Under the pieces are notes generated by a model. That model saw only the letters and a list, made by a program, of their open reading frames with translations. It did no database searches and had not been told where the DNA came from. Positions 1-5,593 of a DNA stretch of 30,299 bases are shown here, piece after piece. Source of the stretch: CALWOS01 sp963595735. GTDB taxonomy: Bacteria; Bacillota; Clostridia; Oscillospirales; Oscillospiraceae. The DNA lies in contig CAVBJJ010000021.1 in assembly GCA_963595735.1 (NCBI GenBank), positions 1 to 30,299 of the forward strand. Reading direction: 5' to 3'. Both the position numbers and the translations under genes were made by a program. Position 1 is the first letter of the stretch; the number at the start of each line of letters is the position of its first letter.

Positions 1-54
1 ATGCCGACAATACTTGTCTGGAGACGGACTGGAAAGATAGGTCAATGCCAACAC
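1..54 (+). rRNA. 5S ribosomal RNA, 3' part (5' end outside window)
   Basis: The first ~54 bases resemble the 3' half of a clostridial 5S rRNA: a GCCGA...TACTTG stretch, the helix IV region TCTGGAGACGGAC, then the loop-E-like GGAAAGATAGGT and a terminal TGCC. The motif order matches 5S rRNA of this group from memory. The partner strand of the terminal helix lies outside the window, so the 3' end (about 52-56) is approximate. A 5S at this spot followed by tRNAs fits the end of an rRNA operon. Confidence 0.72.
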
Positions 55-60
55 AAAGAT

Positions 61-96
61 AGAGCCTAAGCCGCTTAGGCTTAGGCTCTATTATAT
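61..96 (+). terminator. 12-bp hairpin after 5S rRNA, possible terminator or processing stem
   Basis: A perfect 12-bp inverted repeat (61-72 with 78-89, loop GCTTA) follows the 5S end and is followed by the short AT-rich tail ATTATAT. The U-tract is poor. Only a few bases separate it from tRNA-Asn, which leaves no room for a new promoter, so it may be a leaky terminator or an RNA-processing hairpin. Confidence 0.55.
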
Positions 97-172
97 GCCT
101 CCTTAGCTCAGCTGGCAGAGCATGCGGCTGTTAACCGCAGTGTCGTAGGTTCGAGCCCTACAGGAGGCGCCA
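97..172 (+). tRNA. tRNA-Asn (anticodon GTT)
   Basis: This is a complete 76-nt cloverleaf with a 7-bp acceptor stem (97-103 with 162-168), discriminator G169 and encoded CCA at 170-172. The anticodon loop CTGTTAA carries GTT at 130-132. The D-arm has TAGCTCAG and the T-loop is TTCGAGC. Confidence 0.97.
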
Positions 173-180
173 AAGAACGG

Positions 181-217
181 TATTGCCGCCACGAAATATC
201 GTGGCGGCAATATTTTT
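181..217 (+). terminator. Hairpin with U-tract between tRNA-Asn and tRNA-Met
   Basis: A perfect 12-bp stem (181-192 with 201-212, loop GAAATATC) is followed by a T run to 217, which is a textbook intrinsic terminator shape. tRNA-Met begins 4 nt later, so any tRNA-Met transcript must read through it. Confidence 0.8.
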
Positions 218-220
218 CAG

Positions 221-297
221 GGGCCTTTAGCTCAGTTGGTTAGAGCAGCCGGCTCATAACCGGCCGGTCCTGGGTTCAAGTCCCCGAAGGCCCACCA
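221..297 (+). tRNA. tRNA-Met (anticodon CAT, elongator type)
   Basis: This is a 77-nt cloverleaf with acceptor GGGCCTT (221-227) pairing 287-293, A294 and encoded CCA 295-297. The anticodon stem 248-252/260-264 encloses loop CTCATAA with CAT at 255-257. The fully paired G1:C72 end argues against initiator tRNA. A lysidine-modified tRNA-Ile2 also has CAT and cannot be excluded by eye. The T-stem has one T271-C285 mismatch. Confidence 0.93.
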
Positions 298-341
298 AAG
301 TCTAATTTTCTTTGCCATTTCGGAAGAGAGTTTAGTTATAT

Positions 342-417
342 AGGGGTTTAGCTCAGCTGGTAGAGCGGCGGTCTCCAAAACCGTAGGCCGAGGGTTCGAT
401 CCCTTCAACCCCTGCCA
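342..417 (+). tRNA. tRNA-Trp (anticodon CCA)
   Basis: This is a 76-nt cloverleaf with acceptor AGGGGTT (342-348) pairing 407-413, G414 as discriminator and encoded CCA 415-417. The anticodon loop CTCCAAA carries CCA at 375-377. The 44 nt between tRNA-Met and this gene hold no clear hairpin or promoter. Confidence 0.96.
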
Positions 418-450
418 AGACCTCGGGACTTTTGTTCCGGGGTCTTTTTT
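417..450 (+). terminator. Intrinsic terminator after tRNA-Trp
   Basis: An imperfect stem pairs AAGACC... (from 417) with ...GGTCTT (441-446), extended inward with wobble pairs, and is followed by a six-T run to 450. It ends the tRNA cluster. Only 37 nt remain before the nitroreductase start. Confidence 0.8.
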
Positions 451-487
451 CTATATATTTCACAGAATACGGTAAGGAGGAATCAAA

Positions 488-1000
488 ATGGAATTCAAAC
501 AGGTGATTCGGGAGCGCTACTCCTGCAAAAAGTTTGCGCAGAAGCAAATTGCCAAGGAGCAGTTGGATGCGATCCTGGAGGCTGGCCGTCTGGCACCGAC
601 TGCAAAAAATTTGCAGGAGCAGAAAATCTATGTAGCCCAGTCTGCGGAAGCGCTGGCAAAGATCGATGTGGCCACACCCTGCCGTTATGGGGCGCCGACT
701 GTGTTGGTCGTGGCCTTTGACAAGGAAAGGGTATATCACTATCCTGGCGAAAAGCGAGATTCCGGCATAGAAGATGCCAGCATTGTGGCAACACATATGC
801 TGCTGGCGGCCAAGGATATCGGTCTGGACAGTTGCTGGCTGAATTTCTTTGATCCCGAGGCGCTGGCAAAGGCGCTGGAGCTTCCGGAAAACGAGGAAAT
901 CCTGATGCTGATGGATCTGGGTTACGCCGCGGCGGATGCTGCGCCCCTGCCGAACCATGCCTCCCGCAAGCCGATAGAGGAAACCGTGCGTTATATTTGA
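488..1000 (+). CDS. Nitroreductase-family FMN protein
   Basis: This 170-residue protein begins with the family's N-terminal pattern, an early helix followed by an R-Y-S-x-K-K-F motif near residue 10 that binds FMN phosphate in this family. It continues with GRLAPTAKN (residues 33-41), the conserved S/T-x-x-N flavin-binding stretch. Small nitroreductases use NAD(P)H to reduce nitroaromatics, quinones or flavins; the true substrate cannot be read from sequence. The length is normal for the compact subfamily and no signal peptide is visible, so it should be cytosolic. The start is set by AAGGAGG 7 nt upstream. A terminator lies 37 nt upstream, too close for a full promoter after it, so expression may depend on read-through from the tRNA/rRNA unit or on a promoter overlapping the terminator. 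It converges with spoIVB. Confidence 0.9.
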   Translation: MEFKQVIRERYSCKKFAQKQIAKEQLDAILEAGRLAPTAKNLQEQKIYVAQSAEALAKIDVATPCRYGAPTVLVVAFDKERVYHYPGEKRDSGIEDASIVATHMLLAAKDIGLDSCWLNFFDPEALAKALELPENEEILMLMDLGYAAADAAPLPNHASRKPIEETVRYI

Positions 1001-1025
1001 AAAATCGCAGATAATGGCAAGCTTT

Positions 1026-1072
1026 GGACAGCAAAGGAGAAAAAAATCCTTTGCTGTCCTTTTGCGTTTTTT
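1026..1072 (+). terminator. Intrinsic terminator of the nitroreductase gene
   Basis: A perfect 13-bp stem (1026-1038 with 1047-1059) is separated by an A-rich loop and followed by T-rich sequence to 1072. It sits 26 nt after the nitroreductase stop and in front of the convergent spoIVB stop. The minus-strand side lacks a U-tract, so it probably works only rightward. Confidence 0.88.
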
Positions 1073-1092
1073 GGACTACCTGGTCTGAGTTT

Positions 1093-2079
1093 TTAGGCTG
1101 CGGCGGTGGTCAGCATATCCTCCATGGAAATGCCGTAGCCACAGGTGGGGTCATCCACCAGCACATGGGTCACCGCGCCGATTAGCTTGCCGTCCTGCAA
1201 AATGGGGCTGCCGCTCATGCCCTGGACAATGCCGCCGGTGATGGAGAGCAGCGTGGGGTCTGTGACCTTCAGCTGCATGGTTCGCCCGGTGGTGTCATCC
1301 TTGGTGACGCGGCTGATTTGGATGGAAAAGCGCTGGATATCCGTGCCGGATACATTGCAGAGGATCTCCGCATCTCCGGCGTGAATTTCCGCCTCCGCAG
1401 CAACGGGAACGGTCTGGCCTGCAGGCGCGGTGGTGAGATTTCCGAAAATACCGGCGTTGGTGTTCTTTTGGATGTCGCCCTGAATATCTTCGGCGTCAAA
1501 TTTCCCCTGCAGCGCTCCGGGCGCGCCGACCTGACCGGTCTGCACCTCCGCCACGGAAGCGCCCAGCACCACGCCGTCCTCCAAGGGCAGCAGCAGACCG
1601 GTGGTGCCCTCGGTCACGCCGTGTCCCAATGCGCCGTATTGGCCGCTTTCGGGGTCATAATAGGTGATGGTGCCGATGCCGGCAATAGTATCCCGCAGCA
1701 GCAAGCCCAGGCAGGCGCCGTTTTCCCCGGCAGCAGGTGTCAGCTCCACCTCCTGTTCCCGGTCGGCGCGGCGGATGCGCAGGGTAATGCTGCCGCCATC
1801 CCAACGAGCCAGCTGCTGCAGCAGCGCCGCACCGGAGTCCACCGGCTCGTCATTGACCGCAAGGATCATGTCTCCTACGATCACCCCGGCATCCCCGGCG
1901 GGACTGTTGCCCTGATCGGTGGGAGAAATGCCCGCGACCATGACGCCGTCCAGCTGCATTTCCAGTCCCACGGCCTTGCCCACCGGCACCAGATCCAGCG
2001 CCAGCGCGGCGATCTGTGTGCTGAGGATCAGGCAGACGGCCAGCAGGGATGGCAAAAATTTTTTCCAAAATCTTTGCAC
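1093..2079 (-). CDS. spoIVB: SpoIVB-family sporulation serine peptidase (S55)
   Basis: This 328-residue protein has a short N-terminal hydrophobic segment (residues 8-28), a PDZ domain (about 30-115) and an S55 peptidase domain. The catalytic triad is visible: H153 in GALGHG, D274 in KVTDP and S289 in GIVQGMSGSP, with the 15-residue D-to-S spacing of Bacillus subtilis SpoIVB. In B. subtilis the forespore secretes SpoIVB to cleave SpoIVFA and release the sigma-K checkpoint. The GTG start at 2079 is chosen because AAGGAGGT lies 9 nt upstream (2089-2096) and the hydrophobic segment begins directly after it; the open frame continues upstream without a plausible start. It is shorter than the Bacillus protein (426 aa), mostly at the N-terminus. 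spo0A, the usual neighbour in Clostridia, is not next to it. A sporulating organism is implied. Confidence 0.93.
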   Translation of the reverse strand: MQRFWKKFLPSLLAVCLILSTQIAALALDLVPVGKAVGLEMQLDGVMVAGISPTDQGNSPAGDAGVIVGDMILAVNDEPVDSGAALLQQLARWDGGSITLRIRRADREQEVELTPAAGENGACLGLLLRDTIAGIGTITYYDPESGQYGALGHGVTEGTTGLLLPLEDGVVLGASVAEVQTGQVGAPGALQGKFDAEDIQGDIQKNTNAGIFGNLTTAPAGQTVPVAAEAEIHAGDAEILCNVSGTDIQRFSIQISRVTKDDTTGRTMQLKVTDPTLLSITGGIVQGMSGSPILQDGKLIGAVTHVLVDDPTCGYGISMEDMLTTAAA

Positions 2080-2088
2080 GATACAAAT

Positions 2089-2096
2089 ACCTCCTT
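2089..2096 (-). promoter_or_regulatory. Ribosome binding site deciding the spoIVB GTG start
   Basis: The minus strand reads AAGGAGGT here, nine bases before GTG. It fixes the start within a reading frame that stays open for 145 further codons upstream. The rest of 2080-2241 is the divergent promoter region shared with the M14 peptidase gene; I could not assign a promoter in it with confidence. Confidence 0.85.
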
Positions 2097-2241
2097 CAAA
2101 AAATAAATCTGCACCGAAAAACCGCGGTAATTGTCGGCGCAATATCAGCTTTCCCCGGCAAGGAGAAAATAAAGGCGACAAAATCTGCTTATCCAGCATA
2201 CGATAACATAGTATTGTATCGGAGGAAAGGAAAATTTTGCC

Positions 2242-3516
2242 ATGGAAATTTTGAAAGCAGGAAGTCGAGGGGCGCTGGTGCAGCGGCTGCAGCTGGGGCT
2301 TCGCCGCGCGGGGGAGAACCCCGGGGCATCGGATGGAATATTTGGAGAGCAAACGCGGCAGGCGGTGCTGGCCTTTCAGGAAAAAAACGGCTTGCGGGAA
2401 GATAGCGCAGTGGGAGCGCAGACCCAGCGGGCGCTGCGGCCATGGTATCAGGGCTATGTTCGCCACCGCATCCGGCAGGGAGACACGCTCTGGCAGATCG
2501 CAAAGCAATATCACACCGGCCTACAGGCCCTGGAGACGGCGAACCCCGGCACCGACCCTTTGCAATTGCAGCCGGGGCAGTGGCTGACGGTGCCGCTGGA
2601 TTTTTCTCTTGTGCCCTTTGGAATTTCATACAGCGCCGCTCTGGTGGGGGATTGTGTGCAGGGACTGGCCGCGCGGTATCCCTTTTTGCGAGTGGGGGAG
2701 ATGGGAAAAAGCGTGCTGGGGCAGCCGCTGTATTGGCTTCGCTGGGGACGGGGCAAGCGCCGGGTGCTGTATAACGCGGCGCACCATGCCAACGAATGGA
2801 TCACCACGCCGGTGCTGCTGCGTTTTCTGGAGGAATTGTGCCAGATTCGCGCCGGGGGCGGGATGCTTTATGGGGCTTCGGCGCGGCAGCTTTGGGACAT
2901 GGCGGAGATCACGCTGGTGCCGATGGTAGACCCGGATGGGGTAGATTTGGTCACAGGGGCGCTGGAGCCGGGGGCGGCGCTTCGGCAGACGGAGGAGATC
3001 GCCGGGGACTTTCCCAGCATTGCCTATCCGGAGGGCTGGAAAGCCAACATCCGGGGCGTTGACCTGAATTTGCAGTATCCGGCCAATTGGGACAGGGCGC
3101 GGGAGATCAAGTTTGCCCAGGGCTATACCAAACCGGCACCACGGGATTATGTGGGCGCTGCGCCATTGTCTGCGCCGGAAGCCCGGGCGATGGCCCGGCT
3201 GACCCGGATCGTGAATCCGGCGCTGACCCTTTCCCTGCACACCCAGGGGGAGGTCATCTACTGGCGCTTTGGCCAGCAGGAGCCGCCGGGAGGCGAGGCG
3301 CTGGGGGAACGATTGGCGCAGGCCAGCGGCTATTCGCTGGAGACAACGCCGGATGCCGCCGACAACGCGGGATACAAGGATTGGTTTATTCAGGAGTACG
3401 ACCGCCCAAGCTACACCATCGAGTGCGGCCGGGGAGAAAACCCGCTGCCCCTTGTCCAGCTGCCGGAGATCTATCAGAAAACGCTGGGGATTTTGGTGCT
3501 GGCGGCGTTGGGATAG
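2242..3516 (+). CDS. Cell-wall endopeptidase: PG-binding, LysM and M14 carboxypeptidase domains
   Basis: This 424-residue protein has three domains in order: a PG_binding_1 helical domain (about 5-65), a LysM domain (about 73-118, YxVRxGDTLWQIAKQY-type) and an M14 zinc carboxypeptidase domain (about 130-420). Zinc ligands are visible as H182 and E185 in HHANEW and H333 in SLHTQG. The general base is E394 in TIECGRG, and R271 in the RGVDLN stretch is the likely carboxylate-binding arginine. The layout matches gamma-D-glutamyl-L-diamino acid endopeptidase I and B. subtilis YqgT, which cut the stem peptide of peptidoglycan. There is no signal peptide, as in those proteins, which suggests action in the mother cell or sporangium during sporulation. 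It is divergent from spoIVB, consistent with a spore-stage role. The SD GGAGGAAAGG is at 2221-2230. It lacks a terminator of its own before the hydG leader. Confidence 0.93.
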   Translation: MEILKAGSRGALVQRLQLGLRRAGENPGASDGIFGEQTRQAVLAFQEKNGLREDSAVGAQTQRALRPWYQGYVRHRIRQGDTLWQIAKQYHTGLQALETANPGTDPLQLQPGQWLTVPLDFSLVPFGISYSAALVGDCVQGLAARYPFLRVGEMGKSVLGQPLYWLRWGRGKRRVLYNAAHHANEWITTPVLLRFLEELCQIRAGGGMLYGASARQLWDMAEITLVPMVDPDGVDLVTGALEPGAALRQTEEIAGDFPSIAYPEGWKANIRGVDLNLQYPANWDRAREIKFAQGYTKPAPRDYVGAAPLSAPEARAMARLTRIVNPALTLSLHTQGEVIYWRFGQQEPPGGEALGERLAQASGYSLETTPDAADNAGYKDWFIQEYDRPSYTIECGRGENPLPLVQLPEIYQKTLGILVLAALG

Positions 3517-3558
3517 CCTTGGTTTCCGTTGCGGTACAAAAATAAGGAGCGCTGCGGC

Positions 3559-3587
3559 TTGACTTTTGCAGGACAAAGGAATACAAT
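3559..3587 (+). promoter_or_regulatory. Sigma-A-type promoter upstream of hydG
   Basis: TTGACT (3559-3564) and TACAAT (3582-3587) are separated by exactly 17 bases, each one mismatch from the consensus. Transcription would begin near 3594, leaving a leader of about 150 nt before hydG that contains a terminator hairpin and a small ORF. Confidence 0.65.
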
Positions 3588-3630
3588 AAACGAAAATTGG
3601 AAAGCATTCCTGACAGGAGGGTTTATCCCG

Positions 3631-3756
3631 ATGGAAAGGCAGCGCGACATGGCATACAGGATTTTTCATGCTGCATCCCGGGGGTGCGGCATGATTTTTT
3701 ATTTTTACTATATAGAATCGGATGCAGAAAGGAAACGGTCTTATGATACAGTATGA
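3631..3756 (+). CDS. Possible 41-residue leader peptide overlapping the hydG start
   Basis: This small ORF begins with ATG, has AGGAGGG at 3615-3621 (9-nt spacing), runs through both arms of the terminator hairpin at 3667-3706 and ends with TGA 14 nt inside hydG. A ribosome translating it would disrupt the hairpin and deliver translation to the hydG start, as expected of a leader peptide. Its C-terminal half is rich in F, Y and I, but those codons come from the terminator's T-tract and may mean nothing. I recognise no domain. The ribosome binding site is better than hydG's own. Existence as a peptide is inference. Confidence 0.4.
   Translation: MERQRDMAYRIFHAASRGCGMIFYFYYIESDAERKRSYDTV
3667..3706 (+). 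terminator. Intrinsic terminator inside the hydG leader
   Basis: A 13-bp stem with two G-U pairs (3667-3679 with 3681-3693; the perfect arms would leave too tight a loop, so the inner pairs probably open) is followed by a 13-base stretch, nearly all T. It can end transcripts from the M14 peptidase gene, and it also lies about 75 nt downstream of the expected start from the 3559 promoter, so it could attenuate hydG. Confidence 0.8.
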
Positions 3757-5191
3757 TCCCAAATCCCCCCGGGCGGAGGAATTCATCCACGATGGCGAGA
3801 TCCGCGCCACGCTGGAGTATGCCGAGGCAAACAAGCGGAATATTCCCCTGATCGACAGCATTCTGGAAAAGGCACGCCCCCAAAAGACGGAGACGGGCTG
3901 CGTATGTTCCGGCCTGACTCACCGGGAGGCATCCGTGCTGCTGGCCTGCGACATTCAGGAGAAGGTAGAGGAAATTTACAAAATCGCGGAGGAGATCAAG
4001 CTGGCCTTTTACGGCAACCGCATTGTCATCTTTGCGCCCCTGTACCTGTCCAATTACTGCGTCAACGGCTGCGTATACTGTCCCTATCACCAGAAAAACA
4101 AAACCATTCCCCGGAAAAAGCTGACCCAGGAGGAAGTGCGGGCGGAGGTCATCGCGCTGCAGGATATGGGACACAAGCGCCTGGCCATTGAGGCGGGCGA
4201 GGATCCCCTGAACAATCCTATTGAGTACATTTTGGACTGCATCCGTACCATTTATAGCGTACACCACAAAAACGGCGATATTCGCCGGGTGAATGTCAAT
4301 ATTGCCGCCACTACGGTGGAAAATTATCGCAAGCTGAAAGAGGCCGGGATCGGTACCTATATCCTGTTCCAGGAGACCTATCACCGGGAGAGCTACGAGC
4401 AGCTGCATCCCACCGGGCCGAAGCATGATTACGCTTACCACACAGAGGCCATGGACAGAGCCATGGAGGGTGGGATCGACGATGTGGGACTGGGTGTGCT
4501 GTTCGGGCTGGAGCGGTACAAGTATGAATTTGCCGGACTGATCATGCACGCGGAACATCTGGAGGCGGCCCACGGCGTTGGCCCCCACACGATCAGCGTG
4601 CCGCGTATCAAGCGGGCGGATGACATTGACCCGGCGGCCTTTGATAACTCCATTTCCGACGAGATTTTTGAAAAGATCATTGCCTGTATCCGTCTGGCGG
4701 TGCCGTATACCGGTATGATCATCTCCACCCGGGAATCCCAGCAGGTGCGCTCCAAGGCGCTGCATCTGGGGATTTCCCAGGTCAGCGGCGGCTCCCGCAC
4801 CTCTGTGGGCGGCTATACCGAGGAGGAGCGTCCCCACGATACGGAGCAGTTTGATGTATCCGACCAGCGCTCCCTGGACGAGGTGGTACGCTGGCTGATG
4901 GAAAACGGGCATATCCCCTCTTTTTGCACGGCCTGCTATCGGGAGGGACGCACCGGCGATCGCTTTATGTCCCTATGTAAGAGCGGGCAGATCCTCAACT
5001 GCTGCCACCCCAATGCCCTGATGACACTGGCGGAGTACCTGGTGGATTACGCCGGGGAGGAGACCCGGCAGGCGGGCTTTGCCATGATCCAGCGGGAGTT
5101 GGAGAGGATCCCCAAAGAAAAAGTACGGGAGATCGCCCGGCAGAATGTGGAGGCGATCCGCAATTCCGACCGGCGGGACTTCCGGTTTTAA
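3743..5191 (+). CDS. hydG: [FeFe]-hydrogenase H-cluster maturase HydG (radical SAM tyrosine lyase)
   Basis: This 482-residue protein matches HydG over its full length. The radical-SAM cluster motif CX3CX2C is C106, C110 and C113 (CVNGCVYC). The C-terminal auxiliary cluster motif CX2CX22C, diagnostic for HydG over the related ThiH, is C395, C398 and C421. HydG splits tyrosine into p-cresol and dehydroglycine and turns the latter into CO and cyanide ligands, delivered as an Fe(CO)2CN synthon for the hydrogenase H-cluster. The start at 3743 is chosen over an in-frame ATG at 3722 because AGAAAGGAAA lies at a proper distance and other HydG proteins begin just before this region. hydE and hydF are not adjacent here. 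The leader carries a terminator and a small ORF, suggesting regulated read-through. The protein should be cytosolic and oxygen-sensitive, implying fermentative anaerobic growth. Confidence 0.96.
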   Translation: MIQYDPKSPRAEEFIHDGEIRATLEYAEANKRNIPLIDSILEKARPQKTETGCVCSGLTHREASVLLACDIQEKVEEIYKIAEEIKLAFYGNRIVIFAPLYLSNYCVNGCVYCPYHQKNKTIPRKKLTQEEVRAEVIALQDMGHKRLAIEAGEDPLNNPIEYILDCIRTIYSVHHKNGDIRRVNVNIAATTVENYRKLKEAGIGTYILFQETYHRESYEQLHPTGPKHDYAYHTEAMDRAMEGGIDDVGLGVLFGLERYKYEFAGLIMHAEHLEAAHGVGPHTISVPRIKRADDIDPAAFDNSISDEIFEKIIACIRLAVPYTGMIISTRESQQVRSKALHLGISQVSGGSRTSVGGYTEEERPHDTEQFDVSDQRSLDEVVRWLMENGHIPSFCTACYREGRTGDRFMSLCKSGQILNCCHPNALMTLAEYLVDYAGEETRQAGFAMIQRELERIPKEKVREIARQNVEAIRNSDRRDFRF

Positions 5192-5223
5192 GCTGCCGAC
5201 ATAAAGACCCAATCAAAACGGCA

Positions 5224-5275
5224 AAAAGACTTGCTGCCAGAGAACCGATTTCGAGGAAGGCAGCAGGTCTTTTTC
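5224..5275 (+). terminator. Intrinsic terminator of hydG
   Basis: AAAAGAC-TTGCTGCC (5224-5238) pairs with GGCAGCA-GGTCTTTT (5259-5273) across a 20-nt loop, and the T run continues into TTTCTG. It starts 32 nt after the hydG stop. Confidence 0.82.
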
Positions 5276-5383
5276 TGTTTTGCAGGGTGATTTTTATAAT
5301 TTCTGTTTCGTTTTAGAATGGGAAGCTGTACATTTGGCATATATATACAAAATCCCGCAAATAAATTTGTGATAGCATTATAC

Positions 5384-5412
5384 TTGTAGAAAGCAAACGA
5401 GTGTGGTATTCT
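5384..5412 (+). promoter_or_regulatory. Candidate promoter with extended -10
   Basis: TTGTAG (5384-5389), a 17-base spacer ending in TGG, and TATTCT (5407-5412) form a sigma-A-like promoter with an extended -10 element. A start near 5419 would give a leader of about 75 nt that meets the terminator at 5455-5493. The match is moderate. Confidence 0.42.
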
Positions 5413-5454
5413 GAAAAAGAGTATGATTCTTAAATATAGAGACAATAAAGAAAA

Positions 5455-5493
5455 CTCATTTTCCGGAAACGGGAAATGAGGTATTCTTTTTTT
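5455..5493 (+). terminator. Intrinsic terminator in the leader of the cohesin/dockerin cluster
   Basis: A 10-bp stem with one G-U pair (5455-5464 with 5471-5480, loop GGAAAC) is followed by GTATTC and a seven-T run (5487-5493). hydG already has its own terminator about 200 nt upstream, so this one most likely acts on a leader transcript or a small RNA starting in between. Confidence 0.75.
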
Positions 5494-5521
5494 AGGCGTT
5501 ATACTAAAAAATAGATATCAG

Positions 5522-5535
5522 TTCCGATATCGGAA
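5522..5535 (+). promoter_or_regulatory. Perfect 14-bp palindrome, candidate operator
   Basis: TTCCGATATCGGAA reads the same on both strands and lies 17 bases after a TATACT -10-like box, a typical operator position for a dimeric repressor. The regulator is not encoded in this window. An RNA hairpin is unlikely because there is no loop. Confidence 0.45.
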
Positions 5536-5593
5536 TTTTCGATAATAATTTAGGGTGAAGAAACAACAAGCAAGAAGGGAGAGCATAAGAGGT

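Larger units (their letters stand above)
5276..5593 (+). other. AT-rich gene-free control region of the cohesin/dockerin cluster
   Basis: About 320 bases hold no convincing gene and are much richer in A and T than the flanking genes. Within it I see one promoter-like element (5384-5412), a strong terminator (5455-5493), a lone TATACT box (5500-5505) and a perfect 14-bp palindrome (5522-5535). The octamer GGTATTCT occurs twice (5405-5412 and 5480-5487). The five-gene cluster downstream has no other obvious promoter region, so this is its likely control point. A 12-nt spaced GGGAG (5577-5581) serves the first gene. Confidence 0.7.

Noticed and set aside
2186..2214. CATAGTAT box as a sigma-E/G promoter for the M14 peptidase
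   Set aside because: The -10 is a partial match and no convincing -35 is found at the right distance, so it was not listed as a feature.
3722..3742. In-frame ATG upstream of hydG adding seven residues
   Set aside because: It lies inside the region holding the ribosome binding site for 3743 and has no SD of its own; HydG proteins usually start near MIQYDP-like sequence.
5555..5593. GTG start adding 13 residues to the cohesin-SLH protein
   Set aside because: TTTAGGG lies directly against the GTG, too close to act as SD, and the extra residues would lengthen the signal peptide's n-region unusually.
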